DNA of 19,058 nt from JANLHG01 sp964359745 (GTDB lineage: Bacteria > Patescibacteriota > Minisyncoccia > Phycocordibacterales > PALSA-1337), in contig CAYHTR010000010.1 in NCBI GenBank assembly GCA_964359745.1, positions 1-19,058 on the forward strand, read 5' to 3'. A program made the position numbers and the translations under genes. Under the pieces are notes generated by a model, which worked only from the letters and a program-made list of their open reading frames with translations, made no database searches and was not told the DNA's origin. Shown here in pieces: positions 1 through 6,644 of this stretch (its first letter is position 1; every line of letters starts with the position of its first letter).

Positions 1-290
1 ATCAATATAATTTCCAATCCGAATATAATGTTTTTTAACCACAAAAAAGGATTAATCCAAGCATTTGGACAGCCAATAATGGTGAGGGGTACACCAATAT
101 CACTATTAAAACTTTTTTGACTTTTTCGCACAAAAAGAGCTTTACTTAATACAGTATAAATAGCATCTTTAGTTGATGTTTTGCCAACATTTCCTGTCAC
201 GGCAACAATTTTCGGCTTATATTTCCAAAGCACTGCCTGTGCTTCAAGTTCAAGAATTTTTGCTATTATTTTTTTAAATATATGCTTCAT
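1..290 (-). CDS. murF: Mur ligase, MurF-like (partial, N-terminus only)
   Basis: Partial gene whose start is at 290 and whose 3' part lies beyond the window. About 96 residues are visible. They contain the Mur-ligase ATP-binding P-loop, residues 29-41 (VAVTGNVGKTSTK), followed by a stretch ending in a DIGVPLTIIG-type segment. Mur ligases add amino acids to UDP-MurNAc in the cytoplasm. MurF adds D-Ala-D-Ala, and its place just after ftsI in the division/cell-wall cluster fits that role. The helix before the P-loop is short, so the usual N-terminal substrate-binding domain of MurF appears reduced, or the protein is a related Mur-ligase-like enzyme. No clear ribosome binding site precedes the ATG. 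It starts 18 nt after the ftsI stop and is probably co-transcribed with it. The family is clear; the exact ligase is less certain. Confidence 0.75.
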   Translation of the reverse strand, partial: MKHIFKKIIAKILELEAQAVLWKYKPKIVAVTGNVGKTSTKDAIYTVLSKALFVRKSQKSFNSDIGVPLTIIGCPNAWINPFLWLKNIIFGLEIIL

Positions 291-308
291 GTTTTATGCT
301 TCACGCTT

Positions 309-2015
309 TTATCGGTCGGGCGGTATTTCATAATAATTGATTAAAAACTTCGTAATGTCAATAAATGGATTAACAAGTGTTTCAGTAGCGTATCTTGCAC
401 CTTGAGGATTTTTAGTAAAAATAAAAACCAAAAATCGTGGGTTATAAGCTGGAAAATATCCAAAAAATGAATGCAAAATACGGTCTTGATAATAACTGCC
501 TTGCGGATCTGGAATTTGTGCCGTACCAGTTTTTGCGGCAATACTATAATGTGACAATTTAACTTTTCCACCTCCGAGTGAAGTATCTACCGCTTCCACA
601 AGCATTCTAGTGATTTCTTCTGAAGTAGTTTTTTTAATTACCTTTCTTTGTTCCTCTGGCGAAATATGTTTTGAATAACCAAGAGTGTAATTAATATCAG
701 TGACAATATGCGGACGGATAAGCGTTCCACCATTTGCAAGCGAAGCAAGAGCACGAACTGTATCAATTGGCGTCATAGCGATTCCCTGACCGAACGAAGC
801 GGTAGCATGTTCAATATCGCGAGGACTTTTTAGATTAGTAATTATACCTTTGGCTTCATTTGGCAGATCAATTCCTGTTAATTCACCCAACCCGAAATCA
901 GTCATATATTTTGAAAAAATATCATTACCCATTTTACTTACGGCAAAAGCTGCGCCAGTGTTAAGTGATTCATTAAGAACCACCTGCATATTTACAACCC
1001 CTCTACCGATCCCATCAAAATTTGAAATTTTTTTGCCGTCCAAAAGTATAAAACCTTTATCGTTATAAGTTGTTTTAGCGGTAACAATTCCAGAATCAAT
1101 TCCAGCTGAAATAGTTAATGGTTTTATAATAGAACCCATTTCGTAGACATTCTCCACAAGCGGATTGATAAAAATTGAAGGATTTTTTTCAGTTTTAAAT
1201 GAGTTTAAATCAAATGTCGGATATGATGCCATTGCATTTACTTCCCCTGTCATTGGATTTAAAATAATTATTCCTGTCACTTCCGATTTCCATTTATCTC
1301 CAATTTTTTTAATAGATTTTTCTGCGTAATCTTGTATTACTGAATCAAAAGCAGTAACAACATTTCCTCGCGGTTCCCCTTTTAAAATTACTCTATCTAA
1401 ACCAGCAAAAATTTCAGCAAAAAAATTAACATAGATATTTTTAGTATCGCGAACAAGTGTTGACTCATATGTTCGCTCAAGACCATATCGTCCAGCCAAT
1501 TGATTATCGTTGTTATATCCAATAAAACCAATCTCGTGAGAAGCGGAACTTCCTCCTGGATAAAATCTCCATCTATCTTTATAAACTTTAATACCAGATA
1601 TTTTCATAGCATCAATAGCGTCACCAACATCTACATCAATATGTTTCGCGAGTTCTTCATAAGGATCATTTTTTTTACTTGCTTTTGTTAAAAAAATATC
1701 TTTATCAAGTGAGATTAGACTAGAAAGTTTTTCATAAGCTTCATTTGCGTCTTTTATATCTTTGGGAACCATAACAAGAGTAAAACCATCTTTAAGTGTA
1801 GAAACGGTAGTATTAGAACCGTCTTTATTTTTAAAATAAATAGTTCCACGATCAAATATATTCTGACTTGGCGTAGCATATTGATGATTGGCTTTCTCAG
1901 CAAAAACTTCACCAGAAATAATCTGTATAGAATAAAGTTTTGCGATTAAAATAGACGCAAAAATAAATATAAATACTATGATAACTCTAATTCGTAAAAT
2001 AAGCGCTGGTTTCAT
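309..2015 (-). CDS. ftsI: Class B penicillin-binding protein (FtsI/PBP2-like transpeptidase)
   Basis: Septal peptidoglycan transpeptidase of 568 residues, a normal length for FtsI. One N-terminal membrane segment (about residues 8-30) anchors it. A PBP dimerisation region follows, including an RGTIY segment near 56-60, then the transpeptidase domain. All three catalytic motifs are visible: SxxK at 295-298 (SIIK, nucleophile S295), SxN at 350-352 (SLN) and KTG at 495-497. The start is chosen from the TAATG overlap with the upstream ftsL-like gene, whose stop shares one base with this ATG; this suggests translational coupling. It sits in the order mraZ-rsmH-ftsL-ftsI-Mur ligase, the standard division and cell-wall cluster. 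Expected site is the division septum, cross-linking new peptidoglycan. Confidence 0.95.
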   Translation of the reverse strand: MKPALILRIRVIIVFIFIFASILIAKLYSIQIISGEVFAEKANHQYATPSQNIFDRGTIYFKNKDGSNTTVSTLKDGFTLVMVPKDIKDANEAYEKLSSLISLDKDIFLTKASKKNDPYEELAKHIDVDVGDAIDAMKISGIKVYKDRWRFYPGGSSASHEIGFIGYNNDNQLAGRYGLERTYESTLVRDTKNIYVNFFAEIFAGLDRVILKGEPRGNVVTAFDSVIQDYAEKSIKKIGDKWKSEVTGIIILNPMTGEVNAMASYPTFDLNSFKTEKNPSIFINPLVENVYEMGSIIKPLTISAGIDSGIVTAKTTYNDKGFILLDGKKISNFDGIGRGVVNMQVVLNESLNTGAAFAVSKMGNDIFSKYMTDFGLGELTGIDLPNEAKGIITNLKSPRDIEHATASFGQGIAMTPIDTVRALASLANGGTLIRPHIVTDINYTLGYSKHISPEEQRKVIKKTTSEEITRMLVEAVDTSLGGGKVKLSHYSIAAKTGTAQIPDPQGSYYQDRILHSFFGYFPAYNPRFLVFIFTKNPQGARYATETLVNPFIDITKFLINYYEIPPDR

Positions 2016-2311
2016 TATTGAATGCGGTAGGACAATGTTGCTTTTCCTAAACCATCTCGTGTTATAAAAATAGGAGAATCAGCATTTTTAAAACCTTGAG
2101 CATATGCAACATCCAAACTTATATTGCCTTTTACACTCATATATTTGGTCTCAAGATTGCTAATAGAAGAAAGCATATTTCCAATGTTTTTTTCTATGTT
2201 TTCTCTTGCTACCACATTAATAATTGTTTGCCTTACCAAAAAAATATAAAAAACAAATAAACATATTAAAACAGGTAGGGTGGTTAAAATGATTTTTTTA
2301 GGCATATTCAT
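2015..2311 (-). CDS. ftsL: FtsL-like divisome membrane protein
   Basis: Small protein of 98 residues with a short cytoplasmic basic N-terminus, one transmembrane helix (about residues 7-27) and an extracytoplasmic region with some heptad-like character (about 30-62). FtsL is a bitopic coiled-coil protein that helps recruit and activate the septal synthase. Sequence conservation in FtsL is too low to prove identity by eye. The call rests on size, topology and position between rsmH and ftsI. It is joined to both neighbours by one-base TAATG overlaps (at 2311 and 2015), so all three are probably translated in a coupled way. A second in-frame ATG lies two codons in (M3); either start is possible, but the first forms the overlap. 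No ribosome binding site is obvious. Confidence 0.6.
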   Translation of the reverse strand: MNMPKKIILTTLPVLICLFVFYIFLVRQTIINVVARENIEKNIGNMLSSISNLETKYMSVKGNISLDVAYAQGFKNADSPIFITRDGLGKATLSYRIQ

Positions 2312-3204
2312 TATATTTTTTCAATTATTCTAAGTTTTGCGCTTCTAGCTCGAGGATTTTCATCGATTTCAGAATGGCTAGGTACTATTGGTTTTTTGGT
2401 AACAAGAATCCCTTCTTTATTATCAAATTTTTCCTTGAAGTAATGCTTGATAATTCTATCTTCCAAGCTATGGAAACTAATAATGGCGAAACGACCTGCT
2501 TTTTCTAATCTCTCAAAACCTCTTTTTACTCCCTCTTTAAGAGATCCTATTTCATCATTTACTGTAATGCGCAAGGCCTGAAATGTTTTAGTTGCTGGAT
2601 GAATTTTTCTGTGATGATACCAAAATGGAGTGGCTTCTTTTATAATCTCTACTAGCTCAAAGGTTGTTTCAATCGATTTTATCTTTCTTTTTTCAACAAT
2701 TTTTTTAGCAATTCTACGTGAATACATTTCTTCTCCATATCCGTAGATAATATCCGCAATATTTGCCTCATCCCAATTATTGACAATCTCTCTAGCTGTT
2801 AAATCATCTGGTTTTAATTCTTTCTTAAAAGTCATAAGGAGTGGTTCATCTTTTTGAAAAGAAAATCCCCTACCCGACTCTTCAAATTGATTACTAGAAA
2901 GTCCTAAGTCAAAAATTATTTTATGAACCTTTGGTATATGCAAATCATCTAACACCTCATCAAGATTTCTAAAGCTGGTGTTATAAAAACTGGTATTGGT
3001 TGTAAGCGCATCTAATCGCATTCTTGCCCGATAAAGCGCATCTTGGTCAAGATCAAGACCAATAATACGCATACCGCTTCCAAAAATTTTAGCAATAGCT
3101 TCGCTGTGTCCTCCCCCACCCAATGTTCCATCAACAATCACATCTCTAGGATTTATCGCTAGACCATTTATTACTTCATTTAAAAGAACTGTTTTATGTA
3201 TCAT
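2311..3204 (-). CDS. rsmH: 16S rRNA (cytosine1402-N4)-methyltransferase RsmH (MraW)
   Basis: S-adenosylmethionine-dependent enzyme that N4-methylates C1402 in the decoding centre of 16S rRNA. It has 297 residues, slightly shorter than the E. coli enzyme. Visible family motifs: the SAM-binding loop DGTLGGGGHS at 25-34, the acidic strand end GLDLDQDAL at 49-57, FDLGLSSNQF at 98-107, the HPATKTFQALRI segment at 202-213 and ISFHSLEDRIIKHYF at 242-256. The start ATG lies 4 nt after the mraZ stop. An AGGA stretch about 13 nt upstream, inside the mraZ 3' end, is a weak ribosome binding site. It is the second gene of the division cluster, as in most bacteria. Confidence 0.96.
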   Translation of the reverse strand: MIHKTVLLNEVINGLAINPRDVIVDGTLGGGGHSEAIAKIFGSGMRIIGLDLDQDALYRARMRLDALTTNTSFYNTSFRNLDEVLDDLHIPKVHKIIFDLGLSSNQFEESGRGFSFQKDEPLLMTFKKELKPDDLTAREIVNNWDEANIADIIYGYGEEMYSRRIAKKIVEKRKIKSIETTFELVEIIKEATPFWYHHRKIHPATKTFQALRITVNDEIGSLKEGVKRGFERLEKAGRFAIISFHSLEDRIIKHYFKEKFDNKEGILVTKKPIVPSHSEIDENPRARSAKLRIIEKI

Positions 3205-3208
3205 ACGG

Positions 3209-3643
3209 TTATAGCATTCCTACCTGTCCGAGCTTTTCCGCCAAAGCGTCTGCCTGTTTTTCTACTACCGCTTTGTGTTCGCCCCACGACTTCTCGTTCC
3301 AAATTTCTGCTCGATTTTGAACTCCGATAATGATTACCTTATTACCCAAATGAGCCCAATTTTTCAAAAAATCTGGAACCAAAATTCGTCCAATTGAATC
3401 TACTTCTGTTTCAACCGCTCCTCCAAACATAAAACGATTAAATCTTCTACTATCTGCTTGAAGCATTGATAATTCAGAAAGCTTTCCTGAAATCTTTTCC
3501 CACTCTTTTATAGTGAAAATGAAGAGACAATTATCTAGACCTGGTGTAAGCACAATTTTCTTTCCCATTTCTTGCCTAAACTTCACAGGCAAAGATAATC
3601 TATTTTTATCATCTATGCTGTGTGTGTATTCGCCGATCAACAT
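3209..3643 (-). CDS. mraZ: MraZ, transcriptional regulator of the division/cell-wall cluster
   Basis: MraZ has 144 residues and carries two AbrB/SpoVT-like half-domains, each marked by a short turn motif. The first reads DDKNR at 11-15 (a variant of DxxGR) and the second DSIGR at 82-86, each followed by a strand ending in LP or VP. Family members form ring-shaped oligomers, bind direct repeats in their own promoter and repress the cluster. Here the gene is first in the cluster, 4 nt before rsmH. Exactly three contiguous 10-bp repeats of the expected type lie 15 nt upstream of its start, so autoregulation is likely. The upstream sequence has no Shine-Dalgarno motif. Confidence 0.95.
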   Translation of the reverse strand: MLIGEYTHSIDDKNRLSLPVKFRQEMGKKIVLTPGLDNCLFIFTIKEWEKISGKLSELSMLQADSRRFNRFMFGGAVETEVDSIGRILVPDFLKNWAHLGNKVIIIGVQNRAEIWNEKSWGEHKAVVEKQADALAEKLGQVGML

Positions 3644-3657
3644 TTTATAATTTTTGT

Positions 3658-3687
3658 GTTATCCACATATCCCACTTATTTCCACTT
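3658..3687 (-). promoter_or_regulatory. MraZ operator: three contiguous 10-bp direct repeats
   Basis: Read on the minus strand, three exactly adjacent 10-mers precede mraZ: AAGTGGAAAT (3687-3678), AAGTGGGATA (3677-3668) and TGTGGATAAC (3667-3658). The shared core is (A/T)(A/G)GTGG at a strict 10-bp period, one helical turn. MraZ binding sites described in Mycoplasma and E. coli are direct GTG/TGGG-containing repeats at about 10-bp spacing, so this fits well. The site lies just downstream of the proposed -10, where a bound oligomer would block transcription. The third repeat also contains a perfect DnaA-box 9-mer, TTATCCACA on the plus strand (3659-3667). Confidence 0.75.
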
Positions 3688-3696
3688 GCATACAAG

Positions 3697-3723
3697 TGTA
3701 TAGCACTCATTCCAACAATGCAA
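3697..3723 (-). promoter_or_regulatory. Putative promoter of the mraZ division cluster
   Basis: On the minus strand an extended -10, TGC followed by TATACA (TATACA at 3702-3697), lies 15 nt from a -35-like TTGCAT (3723-3718). The spacing is short but the TGn extension compensates. A 6-bp inverted repeat, CACTTG and CAAGTG around TATG (3683-3698), overlaps the downstream edge of the -10 and the first MraZ repeat. Confidence 0.5.
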
Positions 3724-3729
3724 TAGTGA

Positions 3730-3763
3730 AAATCCACATAATATGTGGACAAGCTGTGGACAA
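3730..3763. promoter_or_regulatory. DnaA-box-like cluster with a palindrome
   Basis: Two identical TTGTCCACA-type 9-mers (read on the minus strand) lie at 3744-3752 and 3755-3763, 11 bp apart. A weaker AAATCCACA match is at 3730-3738, and the arms TCCACATA/TATGTGGA form a 17-bp palindrome at 3733-3749. Together with the perfect TTATCCACA at 3659-3667, four DnaA-box-like sequences fall within about 105 bp next to an AT-rich stretch. DnaA binding here is inferred only. Confidence 0.35.
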
Positions 3764-3783
3764 AAGGGGGATAAATTTATAAA

Positions 3784-3824
3784 CAAAAAAATCCTCACTT
3801 TTTCCTTTCGGAAAAAATGAGGAT
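3784..3824 (-). terminator. Rho-independent terminator of the variable-protein gene
   Basis: On the minus strand the arms (plus-strand 3791-3804 and 3811-3824) form a long stem with one mismatch around a short loop, with ends ATCCTCA and TGAGGAT. The stem is followed by seven T residues (3790-3784) and TGTTT. It lies about 50 nt after the stop of the 3876-4511 gene and separates that gene from the mraZ promoter. It has no T-run on the plus strand, so it acts in the minus direction. Confidence 0.8.
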
Positions 3825-3875
3825 GAGTACTAAGGTCAAAGGATCCAAGAGGTCCAAGTGACAAAGTACCGAGTG

Positions 3876-4511
3876 CTAAGAACCCGCCCGAACGACAGAA
3901 GTCGTTCTGTCGGGCGGGCTTGCGGAAACCGCAGACGGGCGGTAGTCACGCCAGTCGCCAACAAGCCAGAAGTAGTCCCAGCGCCACCTGTCGCCGTGCC
4001 AGTTGAGAGAACGGACAGAGAGGCTGCCGTACGAAGCGCGATAGATTGTGCCCCAGAAAAAGATTACTTTATCTTTCCATTCTTCTGGGATGAGGTGTTG
4101 ATTCTCTGGTTTGAGAAGGTAATCCAAGATGTGAGCTGTGTAGACTGGCTCATTGACGAGCTTCTTGCGAAGCTCGTTGCCTTGGATTCGTTTTCCTTCC
4201 TTTTGACCTTCGTCAAGGTGAAGTTTGACCTTGCTAGGATCAAACTTCACTTGACCGAGGACTCGGTTAGGAAGTTGTTCTGAGTCCGGGAGGACGGACC
4301 AACCTTCGGGGATGAAGACGGGGAGGGTGCAGGAGATGAGGGGGTCGTTGGTCCAACAGGGTTCCTTACGGAGAAACTGAGATAGCTGTCGCTTCCACTG
4401 GTCACCATCTTTTGATGATAATTTATGGGCAGTATCTAGAATCAAACCGAGCCGGTCTTCCGGAACGATTACCAAAACCCGTATTAGCGAGCCGAGCATG
4501 TCATTTGACAT
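3876..4511 (-). CDS. Tryptophan-rich putative DGR-type variable protein
   Basis: Protein of 211 residues. Residues 1-150 look conserved and hydrophilic, with no signal peptide or membrane helix. Residues 153-195 begin with WGTIYR and carry tryptophans at 153, 171, 176, 178, 182 and 187. In the 37 codons for residues 157-193, 29 end in C or T, and most differ only in the first two bases (CGC, TAC, GGC, CTC, GAC, CAC, TTC). Adenine-directed mutagenesis of AAC/AAT template codons, as in diversity-generating retroelements, leaves this pattern. I recall similar C-termini with Asn at these places in candidate-phyla genomes, but could not search. The gene has its own promoter (4581-4609), a GAAAGG ribosome site 10 nt before the ATG, and a terminator. 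It is GC-richer than its neighbours. The last 18 residues are encoded by hairpin sequence. No reverse transcriptase is nearby. The function of the constant part is unknown. Confidence 0.65.
   Translation of the reverse strand: MSNDMLGSLIRVLVIVPEDRLGLILDTAHKLSSKDGDQWKRQLSQFLRKEPCWTNDPLISCTLPVFIPEGWSVLPDSEQLPNRVLGQVKFDPSKVKLHLDEGQKEGKRIQGNELRKKLVNEPVYTAHILDYLLKPENQHLIPEEWKDKVIFFWGTIYRASYGSLSVRSLNWHGDRWRWDYFWLVGDWRDYRPSAVSASPPDRTTSVVRAGS
3883..3933. repeat. Tandem GC-rich hairpins at the 3' end of the variable region
   Basis: Two hairpins lie side by side. The larger (3883-3918) has outer arms CCCGCCCG and CGGGCGGG plus inner arms AACGAC/GTCGTT around loop AGAA, with a CTGT bulge; an alternative inner pairing CGACAGAA/TTCTGTCG is equally good. 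The smaller (3921-3933) is TGCGG-AAA-CCGCA. Both are coding, specifying the protein's tail, and no T-run follows. This may be a REP-like palindromic element or the structure that DGR homing uses just beyond a variable region. Confidence 0.6.
3933..4043 (-). other. Candidate DGR variable region
   Basis: About 111 bp encoding residues 157-193 of the gene at 3876-4511. Twenty codons are NNC and nine NNT out of 37. The invariant-looking positions are TGG (Trp), which contains no adenine, and a few others. The length is within the usual range for DGR variable regions. No template repeat was seen elsewhere in the window, so the assignment rests on codon pattern and position next to the hairpins. 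Confidence 0.5.
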
Positions 4512-4580
4512 AGTCTTTTAACCTTTCATTACATTATTTTGTCAATTTGTGGCTACTCCATTTCACCACTTTCTTTTTAT

Positions 4581-4609
4581 ACTATATCATATAAAATAAT
4601 ACTTTGCAA
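4581..4609 (-). promoter_or_regulatory. Promoter of the variable-protein gene
   Basis: On the minus strand, -35 TTGCAA (4609-4604) and -10 TATAGT (4586-4581) are separated by exactly 17 nt. The predicted start near 4574 gives a leader of about 60 nt with a GAAAGG ribosome binding site before the ATG at 4511. A second TTGACA lies farther downstream, about 35 nt before the ATG. Confidence 0.7.
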
Positions 4610-4616
4610 TGTATTA

Positions 4617-4671
4617 AAAATCCACCCCTTTGAATTCCCCTCCTTTATAAAGGAGGGGTTGGGGAGGATTT
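4617..4671. repeat. Dispersed palindromic repeat, copy 1
   Basis: A 55-bp element that recurs at 18159-18213 with one mismatch (4634). Its core (4637-4658) is a perfect 22-bp palindrome with arms CCCCTCCTTTA and TAAAGGAGGGG. Outer arms AAATCCACCCC and GGGGAGGATTT extend the pairing with one mismatch. Its right edge touches the lysS stop codon (4671-4673). Read on the minus strand, the hairpin is followed by five T residues (4620-4616), so this copy probably serves as the lysS terminator. Confidence 0.85.
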
Positions 4672-6125
4672 TATTTCTTCGGTCTCAAAAGAGGAAAAAG
4701 TTGCGTCTCACGGAGAGGTTTGTCGGCTAAAAAAGCGAAAAGACGCTCGCCGAAGCCAAAACCACAAGTAGGAGGCATTGCGTATTCAAGCATTTCTACA
4801 AATTTATAATCAGGCATCATTGCTTCTTCATCACCAGATTCAATAAGTTTTTTCTGAACTTCAAATCTTTTTGCTTGATCAATAGGGTCATTAAGTTCTG
4901 AATATCCCCTACCCACTTCGCTTCCAGCGATAATAGGTTGAAACATTTGCACTATATTTTTACCTTCTACTGATTTTGCAAGTGGACCAACAATTATCGG
5001 ATGATTAATCAGAAAAGCTGGACCTGAAATATTTTTTCTACAGTACTTCCATAACGTATCCATCAATCGTTCTTTATTTTCACCATCATATTTAACCTTA
5101 AGTTTTTTTAATGTTGTTTTTATTTCCTCTTCTGTTGCAGAAAGAACATTAATACCAGTTTGCTTTTTTATTTCTTCAACATAATCAATTCGTACCCATT
5201 CATCATTCAAATCAAATGAATACCCTCTCGTGGTAAATTTTGATGTGCCAAATACTTCTTTAGCGATAGTGCGATACAAATCTTGCGTCAATTTCATACC
5301 GTCTTCATAGTCCGCATATGACCAATAAAGCTCCATATTGGTAAACTCCTGTAAATGCTCTGGACTAGAACCTTCATTTCTATAGACTCTACCTATTTCA
5401 AATGTTTTTTGGAAACCAGCCGACATAAGTCGTTTTTGCCAAAATTCACCAACAGAAATACGCAAAAAAACATCCATATCGTAATCATTGTGATGTGTTT
5501 TGAATGGTCGTGCTTCCGCCCCACCAGTTGTAACTTCAAGAGTGGGAGTTTCTACTTCAAGAAAACCTCTTTCTACCAAAAAATCCCTGGTTACTTTCCA
5601 AAACTTCGTCTTTTTATAAAAAAGTTCCTTAATTTCAGGATTCATTAAAATATCCAAGTAACGATGTCTATATCTTTCCTCTAAATCTTGCAATCCATGC
5701 CATTTTTCCGGCAAAGGCAAAAGAGATTTACTTGCCATAGTCCATGATTTTACCAAAATACTCTGTTCACCTCGTTGTGTGGTAAAAAACTTTCCAGTAA
5801 CAGAAATAAAATCACCAATATCTACAGTATCAATAAAAAGCTTGAATATTTTTTCATCAATTTCGTCTTTCTTGAAAACTGCTTGAAATTTACCTTTGCC
5901 ATCATAGAGAACAATAAACAATATCGCCCCTTGTCCGCGAATTGCCATTATTCTTCCAGCAAGAGAAATTTCTTTCTCTTTTTTTTCATAATCTAAAAAA
6001 TTTTCTTTAGCATCAAAAAGACAAAAAGTACGAGGAACCTTGCTTGGGTAAGGATTTATCCCAGATTTTTTCAATAATTCAAGTTTTTTAAGTCGAGTTT
6101 CTTTTAACTCTTCTAATGAAGACAT
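4671..6125 (-). CDS. lysS: Lysyl-tRNA synthetase, class II
   Basis: Charges tRNA-Lys with lysine in the cytoplasm. It has 484 residues, typical for bacterial LysRS. An N-terminal OB-fold anticodon-binding domain (about residues 50-135) is followed by the class II catalytic core. Seen motifs: RYRHRYLDILMNPE at 151-164, ETPTLEVTTGGAEARPF at 192-208, motif 2 RVYRNEGSS..EFTNMELY at 246-267 and motif 3 GFGFGERLFAFLADK at 455-469. Aspartyl- and asparaginyl-tRNA synthetases are relatives, but the GGAEARPF segment and motif 3 context are lysine-type. The ATG is 2 nt after the greA stop, so it is read from the rpoB-rpoC-greA-lysS transcript. The stop codon abuts a dispersed palindromic repeat that is the likely terminator. 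Confidence 0.96.
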   Translation of the reverse strand: MSSLEELKETRLKKLELLKKSGINPYPSKVPRTFCLFDAKENFLDYEKKEKEISLAGRIMAIRGQGAILFIVLYDGKGKFQAVFKKDEIDEKIFKLFIDTVDIGDFISVTGKFFTTQRGEQSILVKSWTMASKSLLPLPEKWHGLQDLEERYRHRYLDILMNPEIKELFYKKTKFWKVTRDFLVERGFLEVETPTLEVTTGGAEARPFKTHHNDYDMDVFLRISVGEFWQKRLMSAGFQKTFEIGRVYRNEGSSPEHLQEFTNMELYWSYADYEDGMKLTQDLYRTIAKEVFGTSKFTTRGYSFDLNDEWVRIDYVEEIKKQTGINVLSATEEEIKTTLKKLKVKYDGENKERLMDTLWKYCRKNISGPAFLINHPIIVGPLAKSVEGKNIVQMFQPIIAGSEVGRGYSELNDPIDQAKRFEVQKKLIESGDEEAMMPDYKFVEMLEYAMPPTCGFGFGERLFAFLADKPLRETQLFPLLRPKK

Positions 6126-6127
6126 CT

Positions 6128-6598
6128 TTATTTTATTTCAATAATTGAATAACTAATAGCACCTTTAGGCGTTTTGACAATAACGGATTCTCCTTTTTTC
6201 TTACCTATAAGAGCCACACCGAGTGGAGCAAGATTAGAAATTTTATTTGCCGACATATCCGATTCTTCAGAACCAACAATTTTATATTCTCTGGTATTTT
6301 TTTCTTCCATTTTCTTTACTATAACCGTAGAACCAACTCCAATGGTTTCAGTATGGCGATCAGAAAGCAAAACTGCCGACTTTAGTGTCATTTCCAATCT
6401 CATTATTCTATCTTCAACGCTCGCCTGCAATTCTCTAGCTTCTTGATATTCAGCATTTTCCGACAAATCACCAAGAGATTTAGCGTATTCTAAACTTTCC
6501 GCAACCTCTTTACGTCTAGTTGTCCTTAAAAAATCAAGTTCATCTTTAAACTCTTTAAATTTTTCTTTCGTTAGATATTGTATCTCTTCTTTTGCCAT
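6128..6598 (-). CDS. greA: Transcription elongation factor GreA
   Basis: Rescues backtracked RNA polymerase by stimulating transcript cleavage through the secondary channel. The length of 156 residues is standard. The N-terminal antiparallel coiled coil (about 1-78) has the conserved tip GDLSENAEY at 43-51, with acidic residues D44 and E47 that help hold the catalytic metal. The C-terminal FKBP-like domain shows ISNLAPLGVALIGKKKGE at about 120-137. The gene follows rpoC by 46 nt and precedes lysS by 2 nt, which puts the factor in the same unit as its target enzyme. No Shine-Dalgarno sequence precedes the ATG. Because Gre factors work through the polymerase active-site metals, its presence is relevant to the unusual RpoC residue noted at 8778-8780. 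Confidence 0.95.
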   Translation of the reverse strand: MAKEEIQYLTKEKFKEFKDELDFLRTTRRKEVAESLEYAKSLGDLSENAEYQEARELQASVEDRIMRLEMTLKSAVLLSDRHTETIGVGSTVIVKKMEEKNTREYKIVGSEESDMSANKISNLAPLGVALIGKKKGESVIVKTPKGAISYSIIEIK

Positions 6599-6644
6599 TT
6601 TGTTAAAAATTAATTATCTTAATATCTTAACATTAAAAGCCTAT

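Noticed and set aside
281..303. Direct repeat TATGCTTCA at the ftsI/Mur ligase junction
   Set aside because: Two 9-bp copies only, in low-complexity AT-rich sequence; could be chance and has no evident role.
3858..4283. 141-residue plus-strand open frame opposite the variable-protein gene
   Set aside because: It is the antisense shadow of the 3876-4511 gene, which has a promoter, ribosome site and terminator on the minus strand and a recognisable protein pattern. The plus frame has none of these.
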